This document shows positions 34,946-42,771 of a DNA stretch of 64,000 nt, piece after piece. The notes under the pieces were generated by a model, which did no database searches, was not told where the DNA came from, and was given only the letters and a program-made list of their open reading frames with translations. The DNA comes from JADCRZ01 sp965200945 (GTDB lineage Bacteria > Bacteroidota > Bacteroidia > Chitinophagales > Chitinophagaceae), in the NCBI GenBank assembly GCA_965200945.1, contig OZ241749.1, positions 2,232,001 to 2,296,000 of the forward strand. The letters run 5' to 3'. Each line of letters starts with the position of its first letter. Position 1 is the first letter of the stretch. The position numbers were made by a program, and so were the translations under genes.

Positions 34946-35966
34946 ACCCATCGTAGGCATCACCATGGGCGACCCGGCCAGCATCGGCCCCGAAATCGCC
35001 GTGAAAGCACTGCTTACCGAATCTGTTCACGGTATCTGCCGCCCCCTCATCGTAGGCGATGCGGGCGTGTTCCGCCAGATCATCGAACGGCTAAAGTTAC
35101 CTGCGCAGGTACACCCCATCAGCAGCGTATCGGAGGCAAAATTCATTTTCAGCACCATTGATCTGTTCGACCTCGAAAATGTGGATCTTGACCAGCTCAA
35201 ATTCGGGGAGATATCGGCCATGGCGGGCAATGCTTCTTTCGAGTCGGTGAAGAAAGTGATCGAACTGGCCCTGGCAGGCGAGATCGACGCGACCGTGACC
35301 GGCCCGATCAACAAAAAATCCATCAACGAAGCCGGTCATCATTTTGCCGGCCATACCGAGATCTATGCACACTACACGGGCACCGGCAAGTACGGCATGC
35401 TGCTCGTGGAAAACAATATGCGCGTGATCCATGTGTCTACACACGTGTCGCTGCGCAGGGCCTGCGAGCTGGTGAAAAAAGACAGGATCGTGGAAGTGGT
35501 ACAGCTGCTGAACAACGGCCTCCTGCAGCTCGGTGAAACCAACCTGAAGATCGGCATCGCCGGACTGAACCCGCATGCGGGCGACTCCGGCCTGTTCGGT
35601 GACGAAGAAGAAAAAGAAATACTGCCTGCGGTGCAGGAAGCGCTGGCGCAGGGCTATGATGTGGAGGGGCCGGTACCTGCCGATACCATGTTCTCCAAAG
35701 CCGCCACCGGTTATTACGGCGGCGTAGTGGCCATGTACCACGACCAGGGCCATATCCCTTTCAAGCTGACAGGCTTCAAGTGGAACGCGGAGAAAAAACA
35801 GATGGACAGCGTGAAAGGGGTGAACATCACGATGGGCCTGCCTATCATCCGCACTTCTGTTGACCACGGAACAGCCTTCGAGATCGCCGGTAAAGGCGTT
35901 GCAAGTCCGGATGCCATGATCCTGGCCATCGAACATGCGGTGCAGCTGTCTACCAACAAGGTGTAG
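34938..35966 (+). CDS. PdxA2-like 4-phospho-acid-sugar dehydrogenase
   Basis: A 342-residue NAD-dependent beta-decarboxylating dehydrogenase of the PdxA family. Seen: ITMGDPASIGPEIAVKAL, metal-binding GHTEIYAHYTG (about 136-146), MYHDQGHIPFKL and VDHGTAFEIAG. Placement directly before a DUF1537 kinase marks it as PdxA2, which oxidises and decarboxylates D-threonate/D-erythronate 4-phosphate to dihydroxyacetone phosphate. The window also holds a second PdxA (53096-54202), whose context fits the vitamin B6 enzyme. The substrate stereochemistry is inference. Confidence 0.86.
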   Translation: MHKPIVGITMGDPASIGPEIAVKALLTESVHGICRPLIVGDAGVFRQIIERLKLPAQVHPISSVSEAKFIFSTIDLFDLENVDLDQLKFGEISAMAGNASFESVKKVIELALAGEIDATVTGPINKKSINEAGHHFAGHTEIYAHYTGTGKYGMLLVENNMRVIHVSTHVSLRRACELVKKDRIVEVVQLLNNGLLQLGETNLKIGIAGLNPHAGDSGLFGDEEEKEILPAVQEALAQGYDVEGPVPADTMFSKAATGYYGGVVAMYHDQGHIPFKLTGFKWNAEKKQMDSVKGVNITMGLPIIRTSVDHGTAFEIAGKGVASPDAMILAIEHAVQLSTNKV

Positions 35967-36004
35967 TTGCCCGGCCCTCTTTCATCAACATAAATTTTCT
36001 CCCT

Positions 36005-37171
36005 ATGATCGCGGTGATTGCAGACGACCTCACGGGTGCCGCCGAACTCGGCGGGGTGGGACTGCGATTTGGATTACCGGTCAGGATCAGTCTGGATGTC
36101 CCTTCCACGCCGGTCGAAGGTCTGCTGGTGATCGCCACCGACACGCGGTCTGCACCGGTACAGCAGGCTACCGGTGAAATGACTGCGCTAACCGCGGATC
36201 TTGTTCCGCATAAACCCGTGCTGCTTTACAAAAAGATCGATTCGGTTCTGAGGGGGCATGTGCTGGCCGAAGTAAAGGCGCAGATGGCGGTGCTGGGTTT
36301 TACCAGGGCGCTGATCGTACCCGCCAACCCCAACCTGGGCCGCACGATCAAGGATGGCCGGTATTTTTTTCATGGCCAGCCTATTCACACCACCAGTTTC
36401 TCACACGACCCCGAGTTCGCCATCACCGATCCGCGCATCACGGCTATGCTCCGAAGCGGTGACACGCCGGTCACGATTCTGAAAAAGGATCAGCCTTTGC
36501 CGGAAGAAGGCATCATAGTAGGGGAAGTGGAACAGATGGACGATCTGCGGCACTGGGCGGAAAAAGCGGATAGCCAGACGATGCTCGTGGGCGCGTCCGG
36601 CTTTTTTTCGGCCCTGCTGGAGAAACTTCTTTGCAGGCCGGCCCACCCGGCGCCGGAAGCGGGGCGCTTCACGAAGCCGCTCCTCTTTGTAAGCGGCAGC
36701 ACCTTTCATAAAACACGCACCGCCATCAGGGCGGAAAAAGAGAAAGGAGGCCCCGTGAGTTACGTTCCGGAAACGATTGTGGCCGGGGATCAGCCGCTGG
36801 AACCAATTTTCAAAAAATGGCAACAGGAGATTTGCTCTCACGTACGCGCGCACACTAAATCGATCGTGGCCATCGACCCCGAAACGGTGCAGCCGGCCAT
36901 CACCACGGCTGCGCAGCTTCGCATGATCACCGCCCGCATCACCGGGGATGTTCTGGAGAACACCATGATCGGCGAGCTCTTCGTGGAAGGCGGCGCCACC
37001 GCCTGGGCTGTCGTGCAGCAGTCGGGCCTGTCGCCTTTACAACCGGTGCAGGAGCTGGCGCCCGGCGTGGTAAGGATGCGCGTGGAAAACAAAGAAGGGC
37101 TGTTTCTCACCATCAAACCCGGCAGCTACGACTGGCCTCCTGCCGTACTCCAATTTATCTATCACTCCTAA
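36005..37171 (+). CDS. Four-carbon acid sugar kinase (DUF1537)
   Basis: A 388-residue ATP-dependent kinase of the OtnK/DtnK family. Seen: the N-terminal substrate-binding IAVIADDLTGAAELGG (about residues 2-17), KKIDSVLRGH (about 76-85), and a C-terminal nucleotide domain with VSGSTFHKT (about 233-241) and GDVLENTMIGELFVEGGAT. Family knowledge: it phosphorylates D-threonate, D-erythronate or related 4-carbon acids at C4, feeding the adjacent PdxA2. It sits 38 bases after pdxA2 and 8 before the transporter. Confidence 0.88.
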   Translation: MIAVIADDLTGAAELGGVGLRFGLPVRISLDVPSTPVEGLLVIATDTRSAPVQQATGEMTALTADLVPHKPVLLYKKIDSVLRGHVLAEVKAQMAVLGFTRALIVPANPNLGRTIKDGRYFFHGQPIHTTSFSHDPEFAITDPRITAMLRSGDTPVTILKKDQPLPEEGIIVGEVEQMDDLRHWAEKADSQTMLVGASGFFSALLEKLLCRPAHPAPEAGRFTKPLLFVSGSTFHKTRTAIRAEKEKGGPVSYVPETIVAGDQPLEPIFKKWQQEICSHVRAHTKSIVAIDPETVQPAITTAAQLRMITARITGDVLENTMIGELFVEGGATAWAVVQQSGLSPLQPVQELAPGVVRMRVENKEGLFLTIKPGSYDWPPAVLQFIYHS

Positions 37172-37179
37172 TTCTTGCC

Positions 37180-38754
37180 ATGCATACGGAAACACTGCAC
37201 CTGGTCGACTACATCATCATCCTTATATCGCTGATGGTCGCACTGGGCACGGGATTGCGCTTTGCCCGGAACCAGCACTCCACCCAGAAATATTATGTGA
37301 GCAGCGGCACCCTGCCTGCCTGGGCGATCGGCATGTCGCTGATGGCCACACTCGTAAGCAGCGTCACTTTTCTGGCCTACCCCGGAGAAGGGTTTTCTTC
37401 CAACTGGATCCTGCTGGTGCAGGGGCTGATGGTACCCATTGTATTTGTTTTGATCGTGTGGTTCATCGTGCCGCTTTATCGCAAAGTGATCCGGTTAAGC
37501 ACCTATGAATATTTTCAGAAACGCTTCGGCACATTCGCCCGGTTCTATACCTCGGTGGCATTCGTGCTGACCCATTTTTCCAAGATGGGCACCGTATTCT
37601 TTCTGCTGGCCCTGGCGCTGTCGAACATGACCGGTTTCAACACCTTTGCCATCATCTGGGTCATCGGGGGCATCATTGTCTGCATCACGCTCATCGGCGG
37701 CATCGAAGCCGTGATCTGGCTCGATGTAGTGCAGGGCTTCCTGCTTATCGCGGGCGGCATTGTAAGCCTGCTGATCCTGCTGTTCTCCGTAGATGGCGGT
37801 CCGGCAGCGGTTTGGCACATCGCAAAGGCCAGTGGCAAAACCGGGTTTGGACCTTATGAATGGAACTTCACCAAACTCACTTTTATCGTGATGGCCCTCA
37901 ACGGGATCTTTTACGCCATCCAGAAGTACGGAACGGACCAGACCATGGTACAACGGTATCTCACTGCAAAAACCGACAAGGCGGCGGTTCGCGCTTCGCT
38001 GCTGGGGGTCTTTCTGACCGTTCCGTTATGGACCCTTTTTATGTTCATCGGTACCGCCCTTTTTGTTTTTTACCAGCAACATCCTTTGCCCGAAGGCATG
38101 CGCCCGGATGCCGTATTTCCTTACTTCATCATGACGCAGCTGCCGCACGGAGTAACCGGTCTCATCATCGCAGCCCTCATGGCCGCGGCCATCTCCAGTC
38201 TGAGTGCCGACCTCAATTGTTTGTCGGCTGTTGGCGTGGAAGACTATTACAAACGGTTCAGACCCGGCGCCTCAGATACCGCCTTGCTGAAAGCCGGCCG
38301 TTTGATCGTGGTTGGGTCGGGCATCGGCGCCATCTCCGTGGCAAGTCTCTACCTGATGGCAGGAGACGAAGGCGTGCTGGGAATTGTATTTACGCTGTAC
38401 GCCATCTTTTCGGGAGGGATTGCCGGTATTTTTCTGCTCGGACTCTTTAGCGCGCGCACAAACCGGCAGGGACTCACCATTGGCATCGTTGCCTCCGTGC
38501 TGTTCACGGCCTGGGCTCTTTTGTCATCCGCGAAGATGGGTGCCGGCAAAGAGAAGCATGTGCTGCTCGACCTGGGCGCTTACAGTTTTCACCAGCACAA
38601 ATACATGCTGGGTGTATACAGTCACCTGATCGTAGTGGTGGTCGGCTATGTGGCCAGTCTCTTTTTTCCCAGGCAGGCGATCGACAAAAATCTGCTGTTC
38701 AGCGGATGGCTCGAAGAAAAGCGGATGAAAAAACCATTGGTCAACTCTGCGTAA
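37180..38754 (+). CDS. Sodium:solute symporter (SSS family)
   Basis: A 524-residue polytopic inner-membrane protein with about 13-14 helices. Hallmarks: N-terminal VDYIIILISLMVALGTGLRF, GTLPAWAIGMSLMATLVSS, and a QKYGTDQTMVQRYLTAK loop (about 246-262) as in glucose/sialic-acid type SSS carriers. Direction: uptake driven by Na+. As last gene of the acid-sugar run it is probably the importer of the operon's substrate. The highly conserved sodium-binding segment in helix 8 (Ala/Ser-rich MAAAISSLSADLN, about 334-346) is present. Confidence 0.9.
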   Translation: MHTETLHLVDYIIILISLMVALGTGLRFARNQHSTQKYYVSSGTLPAWAIGMSLMATLVSSVTFLAYPGEGFSSNWILLVQGLMVPIVFVLIVWFIVPLYRKVIRLSTYEYFQKRFGTFARFYTSVAFVLTHFSKMGTVFFLLALALSNMTGFNTFAIIWVIGGIIVCITLIGGIEAVIWLDVVQGFLLIAGGIVSLLILLFSVDGGPAAVWHIAKASGKTGFGPYEWNFTKLTFIVMALNGIFYAIQKYGTDQTMVQRYLTAKTDKAAVRASLLGVFLTVPLWTLFMFIGTALFVFYQQHPLPEGMRPDAVFPYFIMTQLPHGVTGLIIAALMAAAISSLSADLNCLSAVGVEDYYKRFRPGASDTALLKAGRLIVVGSGIGAISVASLYLMAGDEGVLGIVFTLYAIFSGGIAGIFLLGLFSARTNRQGLTIGIVASVLFTAWALLSSAKMGAGKEKHVLLDLGAYSFHQHKYMLGVYSHLIVVVVGYVASLFFPRQAIDKNLLFSGWLEEKRMKKPLVNSA

Positions 38755-38819
38755 TACAGCAGGAGGTCGGTATTATTTCGTAGATTCGATACCTGCTTCC
38801 GGCAGATAAAACTGTTCTT

Positions 38820-39116
38820 ATGAGTGCACTTTCCGCGGTTATTGTGGCCCTCCGGCTTAAATACATCCGCACTTTCCGCAAGGCCGGCGCCGTAACCCCG
38901 GGCCGTTCCATCCGGCTATCCGAATACGGCCTCCGGAAATCGATGATCTTCGAACGTCTTCTCAGCCAGGGTATCATCGTACAGCTCGACAACGAGCGGT
39001 ACTACCTCGATGAGATCCGTGAGCTTGAACTCAAACGGCGAAAGGCGCCTCTGCTGGTGATCATGCTGATCATCGTATTCATTCTTCTTATCCTCCTGCT
39101 CAATTTAAAAAGATAA
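38820..39116 (+). CDS. Small protein with C-terminal membrane anchor, unknown
   Basis: 98 residues. The first 75 are charged with a helix-turn-helix-like stretch (SEYGLRKSMIFERLLSQGII), and the last 22 (LLVIMLIIVFILLILLLNLK) form one transmembrane helix, giving a tail-anchored layout. No family recognised. It lies 65 bases after the symporter on the same strand but reads as a separate unit. The ATG is supported by an open frame without competing starts; a wrong start is possible. Confidence 0.55.
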   Translation: MSALSAVIVALRLKYIRTFRKAGAVTPGRSIRLSEYGLRKSMIFERLLSQGIIVQLDNERYYLDEIRELELKRRKAPLLVIMLIIVFILLILLLNLKR

Positions 39117-39190
39117 CCTGGCTCCTGCCACACTTATCGGCTCTTGGTGCGGGGCTGGCATCAAATTTTATGTACTGATAGAAACAGGAC

Positions 39191-39745
39191 ATGAAACACC
39201 AGCAACAAGTCAGGATCCGCTCGGCAGCCAACCGTTTGAAATGGTGGCAGGTAGCGCTCATCTCCGTGGGGGTATCACTGTTAGGTAAGTTCAGCACCGG
39301 CCGCTCCAGAAAATACGAGCAGAAATTATACAATCTGAAGCTGGATCAGGCACCGTGGGCACCGCCCGCCTGGGTGTTCGGCGTGGCCTGGCCCCTCAAC
39401 AATTACTTCGTTCTGCTTGCGCTGCGTTCGCTCCTCGCCAAAGAAGATATTCCTGACAGAAAAAAACTCCTGATCCTTCAAGCGGCTATATGGCTGGTAT
39501 TCTTTTCTTTTGGTTTTGTCTATTTCAGAAAGAAGAGCCCGGTACTCGCCGCAGCCTGGACGATGGCCGATGCCGCACTCAGTATTTCCAGTTTTGTGCT
39601 GGCCCGACGGAGCGACAAAAAGCTGGCTGCTTATTATCTGCCCCTGGTGCTGTGGACCAGCTATGCGAGCACCGTTGCAGATTACCAGGCGTGGTACAAC
39701 AGCGATCCGGTTCTGCACACCGGTGCCCCGGCAGATGAATTCTGA
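39191..39745 (+). CDS. tspO: TspO/MBR family membrane protein
   Basis: A 184-residue protein with five predicted helices: about 17-37, 57-83, 92-112, 115-138 and 144-166. The second carries PWAPPAWVFGVAWPLNN, the TspO signature (W-x-P-P-x-W-x-F), and the fifth LVLWTSYASTVADYQAW matches the usual C-terminal helix. TspO binds porphyrins and sterols and is linked to stress and light responses. It has 26 extra N-terminal residues compared with the roughly 155-residue family norm. It overlaps no gene and precedes a peroxiredoxin by 37 bases. Confidence 0.83.
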   Translation: MKHQQQVRIRSAANRLKWWQVALISVGVSLLGKFSTGRSRKYEQKLYNLKLDQAPWAPPAWVFGVAWPLNNYFVLLALRSLLAKEDIPDRKKLLILQAAIWLVFFSFGFVYFRKKSPVLAAAWTMADAALSISSFVLARRSDKKLAAYYLPLVLWTSYASTVADYQAWYNSDPVLHTGAPADEF

Positions 39746-39782
39746 TCAGTACTTACCCGTTCACCTCATTAAAAACAATACC

Positions 39783-40250
39783 ATGATTGAAAAAGGCCAG
39801 CAGGCGCCCGACTTTATTTTGTTTGATTCCGAAAAAAAAGAGGTCCGATTGGCGGATTATAAAGGGAAAAACGTGCTGCTTCTTTTTTTCCCGCTTGCAT
39901 TTACCAGTACATGCACCCAAGAGCTTTGTTCCGTCAGGGATAATATCAGCACCTACAACGATGCGAACGCAACCGTATTGGGGATCAGCGTCGACTCCCT
40001 GTTCACCCTTGCGAAATTCAAGGAAGAGCAGAGCCTGAACTTCCCGTTGCTGAGCGATTTTAACAAAGATGTTTCAAGAGCCTACGGTGCCGTATATGAA
40101 TCGTGGGGTTTTGGTATGAAAGGCGTTTCCAAAAGAGCGGCCTTTGTCATTGATACCGAAGGAATCGTTCAGTATACCGAAGTGCTCGAGAATGCCAGCG
40201 AAATACCTGATTTTACTGCTATTCAGCAAACCCTGACTGATATTGCCTGA
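39783..40250 (+). CDS. Peroxiredoxin (AhpE/Bcp-like)
   Basis: A 155-residue thioredoxin-fold peroxidase that reduces H2O2 and organic peroxides. The peroxidatic Cys44 is in FPLAFTSTCTQELC, with a second Cys49 five residues on; this T-x-x-C-x(4)-C spacing is AhpE-like. The C-terminus lacks a distant resolving cysteine, so it is probably 1-Cys or uses Cys49. Start: ATG 39783 gives the family N-terminus (EKGQQAPDFILFD); a frame open further upstream overlaps tspO and is discarded. Cytosolic. Confidence 0.86.
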   Translation: MIEKGQQAPDFILFDSEKKEVRLADYKGKNVLLLFFPLAFTSTCTQELCSVRDNISTYNDANATVLGISVDSLFTLAKFKEEQSLNFPLLSDFNKDVSRAYGAVYESWGFGMKGVSKRAAFVIDTEGIVQYTEVLENASEIPDFTAIQQTLTDIA

Positions 40251-40325
40251 CAGAGGTTAAAAATTTTATAATTAAGATGGAATAAGGGGAACTAATTAAG
40301 CGGCCTACAAACAATTGGCAAATAG

Positions 40326-40355
40326 TTTGTACCTTGTTTTAAAAGGAATACCTTG
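40326..40355 (+). promoter_or_regulatory. Promoter of the stand-alone sorting-domain gene
   Basis: TTTG (40326-40329) and TACCTTG (40349-40355) with a 19-base spacer match the Bacteroidota -33/-7 pattern. The ATG follows 27 bases later. Confidence 0.5.
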
Positions 40356-40381
40356 TTTCATCTTCCGGCAAACGACATGAT

Positions 40382-40720
40382 ATGAAGATTTTTTACACGT
40401 TGTTCTTTATATTGTCACTCTCCTTAACAGCTCAAAGCCAGAGCCGCCTTGCTTTGTCGTCCGAACCGGTGACAAGGATCCTGAAATTTTATCCCAACCC
40501 TGCCACCTCACAGATCACCTTTTCTTTCAACGCAGACTACGATAAAAACCTTTCTTTCCAGATCTTCAATTTCATCGGAAAAAAAGTGTACGAAGCACAA
40601 TCAATTTCTCCGAGCACCAGCGTCAACCTCAACGATTTTTATCGCGGTGTTTACATCTTTCAGCTCAGGGACAAGACCGGCAAGATCATCGATTCCGGTA
40701 AGTTCCAGGTCGCCAAATAA
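40382..40720 (+). CDS. Stand-alone type IX sorting-domain protein
   Basis: Only 112 residues: a signal peptide (about 1-20, ending AQSQS) followed directly by a complete type A T9SS C-terminal domain (FYPNPATSQITFSF, QIFNFIGKKVYEAQ, LNDFYRGVYIFQLRDKTG, ending SGKFQVAK). Nothing is left for a passenger domain. In cargo proteins this domain directs export and surface attachment; here it is by itself. It could be a small secreted effector, a competitor, or the remnant of a lost cargo gene. It has its own promoter and an intact frame, arguing against decay. Confidence 0.82.
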   Translation: MKIFYTLFFILSLSLTAQSQSRLALSSEPVTRILKFYPNPATSQITFSFNADYDKNLSFQIFNFIGKKVYEAQSISPSTSVNLNDFYRGVYIFQLRDKTGKIIDSGKFQVAK

Positions 40721-40738
40721 TCATATTGCCCTTTTGTT

Positions 40739-41911
40739 TTATAGCACCTGCATGACCAGGAATTTCAGGTATTGTGTATTTTCTATGCCCCGTATGATCG
40801 GATGGTCGGCCGACTGCGTGCGGAACGTAACCTGCCGCAATTTCCGGCGGGCATCTCTTGCCGCCATGTCAATGATCTGGTAAAACAGGTCGGGCGGGAT
40901 CAGGTTGGTACAGGAAGCTGTGACCAGGAAGCCGCCCCGTTTTACGAGCTGCATCCCCCGCAGGTTTATTTCCTTGTAACCGGCGATCGCTTTCTCGATG
41001 TTTTCGCGGCTCTTGGTGAAAGCAGGCGGATCAAGGAGCACCACATCATATTGCTTCTTCTCTTTTGCCCAAAGCTTAAGCACGTCGAACGCATTGAGTG
41101 CCTCGAAATGGCAGACATTTTCCAGTCCGTTCAGCTCTGCATTGCGGCGGGCCTGGATCACCGCTTTTTCCGAGATATCGATCCCCTTCACAGATCGTGC
41201 GCCGTAAGCCCCCGCATGGATGGAGAAGGTACCGGTATAACAGAACATTTCCAGCACGTCGCCTCCCGCAACTATATGCTTCAGTTCGCGCCGGTTGTCT
41301 TGCTGGTCAAGAAAATAGCCGGTCTTCTGCCCGTTCTCCAGGTCTACATGAAAACGCAGGCCGTTCTCCTGCAGGATGATGGACGTGTCGAAAGGTGCTG
41401 ACAAAAACCCTTTTTGCTGCGGCAATCCTTCCAGCTCGCGCACCGGTACGTCGTTGCGCTCATAGATGCCTTTGGGCTGGAAGATGGTATTCAGCGCTTT
41501 CACGATCGCCTCTTTCCAGATGTCCATACCCAGCGACAGCGTCTGGATCACGAAATAATCTCCGAATTTGTCGACGATGAGGGCAGGCAGATAGTCGGCC
41601 TCTCCGAAGATCAGGCGGCAGTTCTCAACATAACCAAGCCTTTGCCGGTACGCCCAGGCTTCCCTGATGCGGTTCAGGAAGAACCCGTCGTCGATCTCCT
41701 CGCTGCGGTCGCGCGTGAGCAACCGGACAAGTATCTGCGATTTGGGATTGATATAGCCCTTTCCGAGGAATTTACGGTCTGCCGCAAACACCTCCACGAT
41801 CTCCCCTCCGCTGCATTCCGATGTCACTTCTTTTACTTCATTCTTGAAAATCCACGGATGTCCGTTCTCTATGCGGTGTCCGATCTTTGGATTCAGGTAA
41901 ACTTTTGTCAT
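40739..41911 (-). CDS. Class I SAM-dependent rRNA methyltransferase, RlmI-like
   Basis: 390 residues from ATG 41911; an upstream in-frame start would add 30 residues of no similarity, whereas MTKVYLNPKIGHRIENGHPWIF is the typical PUA start. Parts: PUA-like domain (about 1-75), a middle EEHMD-type domain with VDKFGDYFVIQ, and a Rossmann methyltransferase with VLEMFCYTGTFSIHAG (about 215-230), the DPPAF motif in LLDPPAFTKSR (about 294-304), and GIDISEKAV. This architecture makes 5-methylcytosine in 23S rRNA in E. coli (RlmI). Convergent with the sorting-domain gene with 18 bases between. Confidence 0.88.
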   Translation of the reverse strand: MTKVYLNPKIGHRIENGHPWIFKNEVKEVTSECSGGEIVEVFAADRKFLGKGYINPKSQILVRLLTRDRSEEIDDGFFLNRIREAWAYRQRLGYVENCRLIFGEADYLPALIVDKFGDYFVIQTLSLGMDIWKEAIVKALNTIFQPKGIYERNDVPVRELEGLPQQKGFLSAPFDTSIILQENGLRFHVDLENGQKTGYFLDQQDNRRELKHIVAGGDVLEMFCYTGTFSIHAGAYGARSVKGIDISEKAVIQARRNAELNGLENVCHFEALNAFDVLKLWAKEKKQYDVVLLDPPAFTKSRENIEKAIAGYKEINLRGMQLVKRGGFLVTASCTNLIPPDLFYQIIDMAARDARRKLRQVTFRTQSADHPIIRGIENTQYLKFLVMQVL

Positions 41912-42006
41912 AGCGGGTCTGTTTACGCCGGAAAATGCTGTGGGCGGCGGTGCCCGCCGGTGCATCAGCCGACAATTTGTCTTTACTGGAAAGCTTGGCA
42001 AATTAA

Positions 42007-42037
42007 TTGAAACTGGATAGTTCCGGATGTATATTTA
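42007..42037 (+). promoter_or_regulatory. Promoter of grpE-dnaJ
   Basis: TTG (42007-42009) is followed after 20 bases by TATATTTA (42030-42037), one mismatch from TAnnTTTG. The grpE ATG is 73 bases further. No CIRCE inverted repeat is seen. Confidence 0.5.
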
Positions 42038-42110
42038 ATAGATTAAGACAAATTCACCTGCCTGAAGGGGCGGTGAAACAAATCAAGAACAATCGCACTA
42101 TAATTTTAAT

Positions 42111-42686
42111 ATGATGGAAAAAGACCCGAGAAACCTGGCGGAAGAAGAAATGGGAAAATCACCGAACGGCAATGAAGATGCTTTCAACATCAACGCAGAT
42201 TCAGATGTGCCCGGCACTTCCCACCTCAGCGATCCGCTCGAGCAGTCGGAAAAATACCAGGCTGAGATCGCAGAACTGAAAGACAAATACCTGCGCCAGG
42301 CAGCTGAATTCGATAATTTCCGCAGAAGAAGTGCCCGGGAAAGGGTTGAACTGACCCAGACTGCCGGAAAAGAGATCATTGTTTCGATGCTGGATGTACT
42401 GGACGACCTCGACCGCGCGCAGAAGCAGCTGCAGAACAGCGATGATTCGGCGGCGAAAGAAGGGGTGATGTTGATTTTTAATAAGTTCCGGAATATTTTA
42501 CAGTCGAAAGGCGTGAAGGCGATGGAGACGATCCATACCAACTTCAACCCCGATCTGCATGAAGCCATCACGGAAGTTCCTACTCCCAATCCATCCCTGA
42601 TCGGAAAGGTGCTTGATGAAGTACAGAAAGGTTATTACCTGAACGACAAGATCATCCGCTTTGCGAAAGTGGTGGTGGGCAAGTAA
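42111..42686 (+). CDS. grpE: GrpE nucleotide exchange factor
   Basis: A 191-residue cochaperone that releases ADP from DnaK. Acidic disordered N-terminus (about 1-55), coiled-coil (about 60-110; EIAELKDKYLRQAAEFDNFRRR), and a C-terminal beta domain with IHTNFNPDLHEAITEVPT and GYYLNDKIIRFAKVVV. MMEK or MEK are equally possible starts. It leads dnaJ by 85 bases; dnaK is not in the window. Confidence 0.94.
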   Translation: MMEKDPRNLAEEEMGKSPNGNEDAFNINADSDVPGTSHLSDPLEQSEKYQAEIAELKDKYLRQAAEFDNFRRRSARERVELTQTAGKEIIVSMLDVLDDLDRAQKQLQNSDDSAAKEGVMLIFNKFRNILQSKGVKAMETIHTNFNPDLHEAITEVPTPNPSLIGKVLDEVQKGYYLNDKIIRFAKVVVGK

Positions 42687-42724
42687 TTATTGCGGAAGCC
42701 GATTTTGAACCTGTTTAAAACTGG

Positions 42725-42755
42725 AATGTTGCTGGTTGTGCCAACCGGCAACATT
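42725..42755 (+). other. Strong hairpin between grpE and dnaJ
   Basis: Bases 42725-42737 pair with 42743-42755, a 13-bp stem with one T-G pair and a GTGCC loop, 16 bases before the dnaJ ATG. Without a T-run it is less likely a terminator than an mRNA-processing, stability or translation element. Confidence 0.6.
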
Positions 42756-42771
42756 TATTATATGTAAGCAC

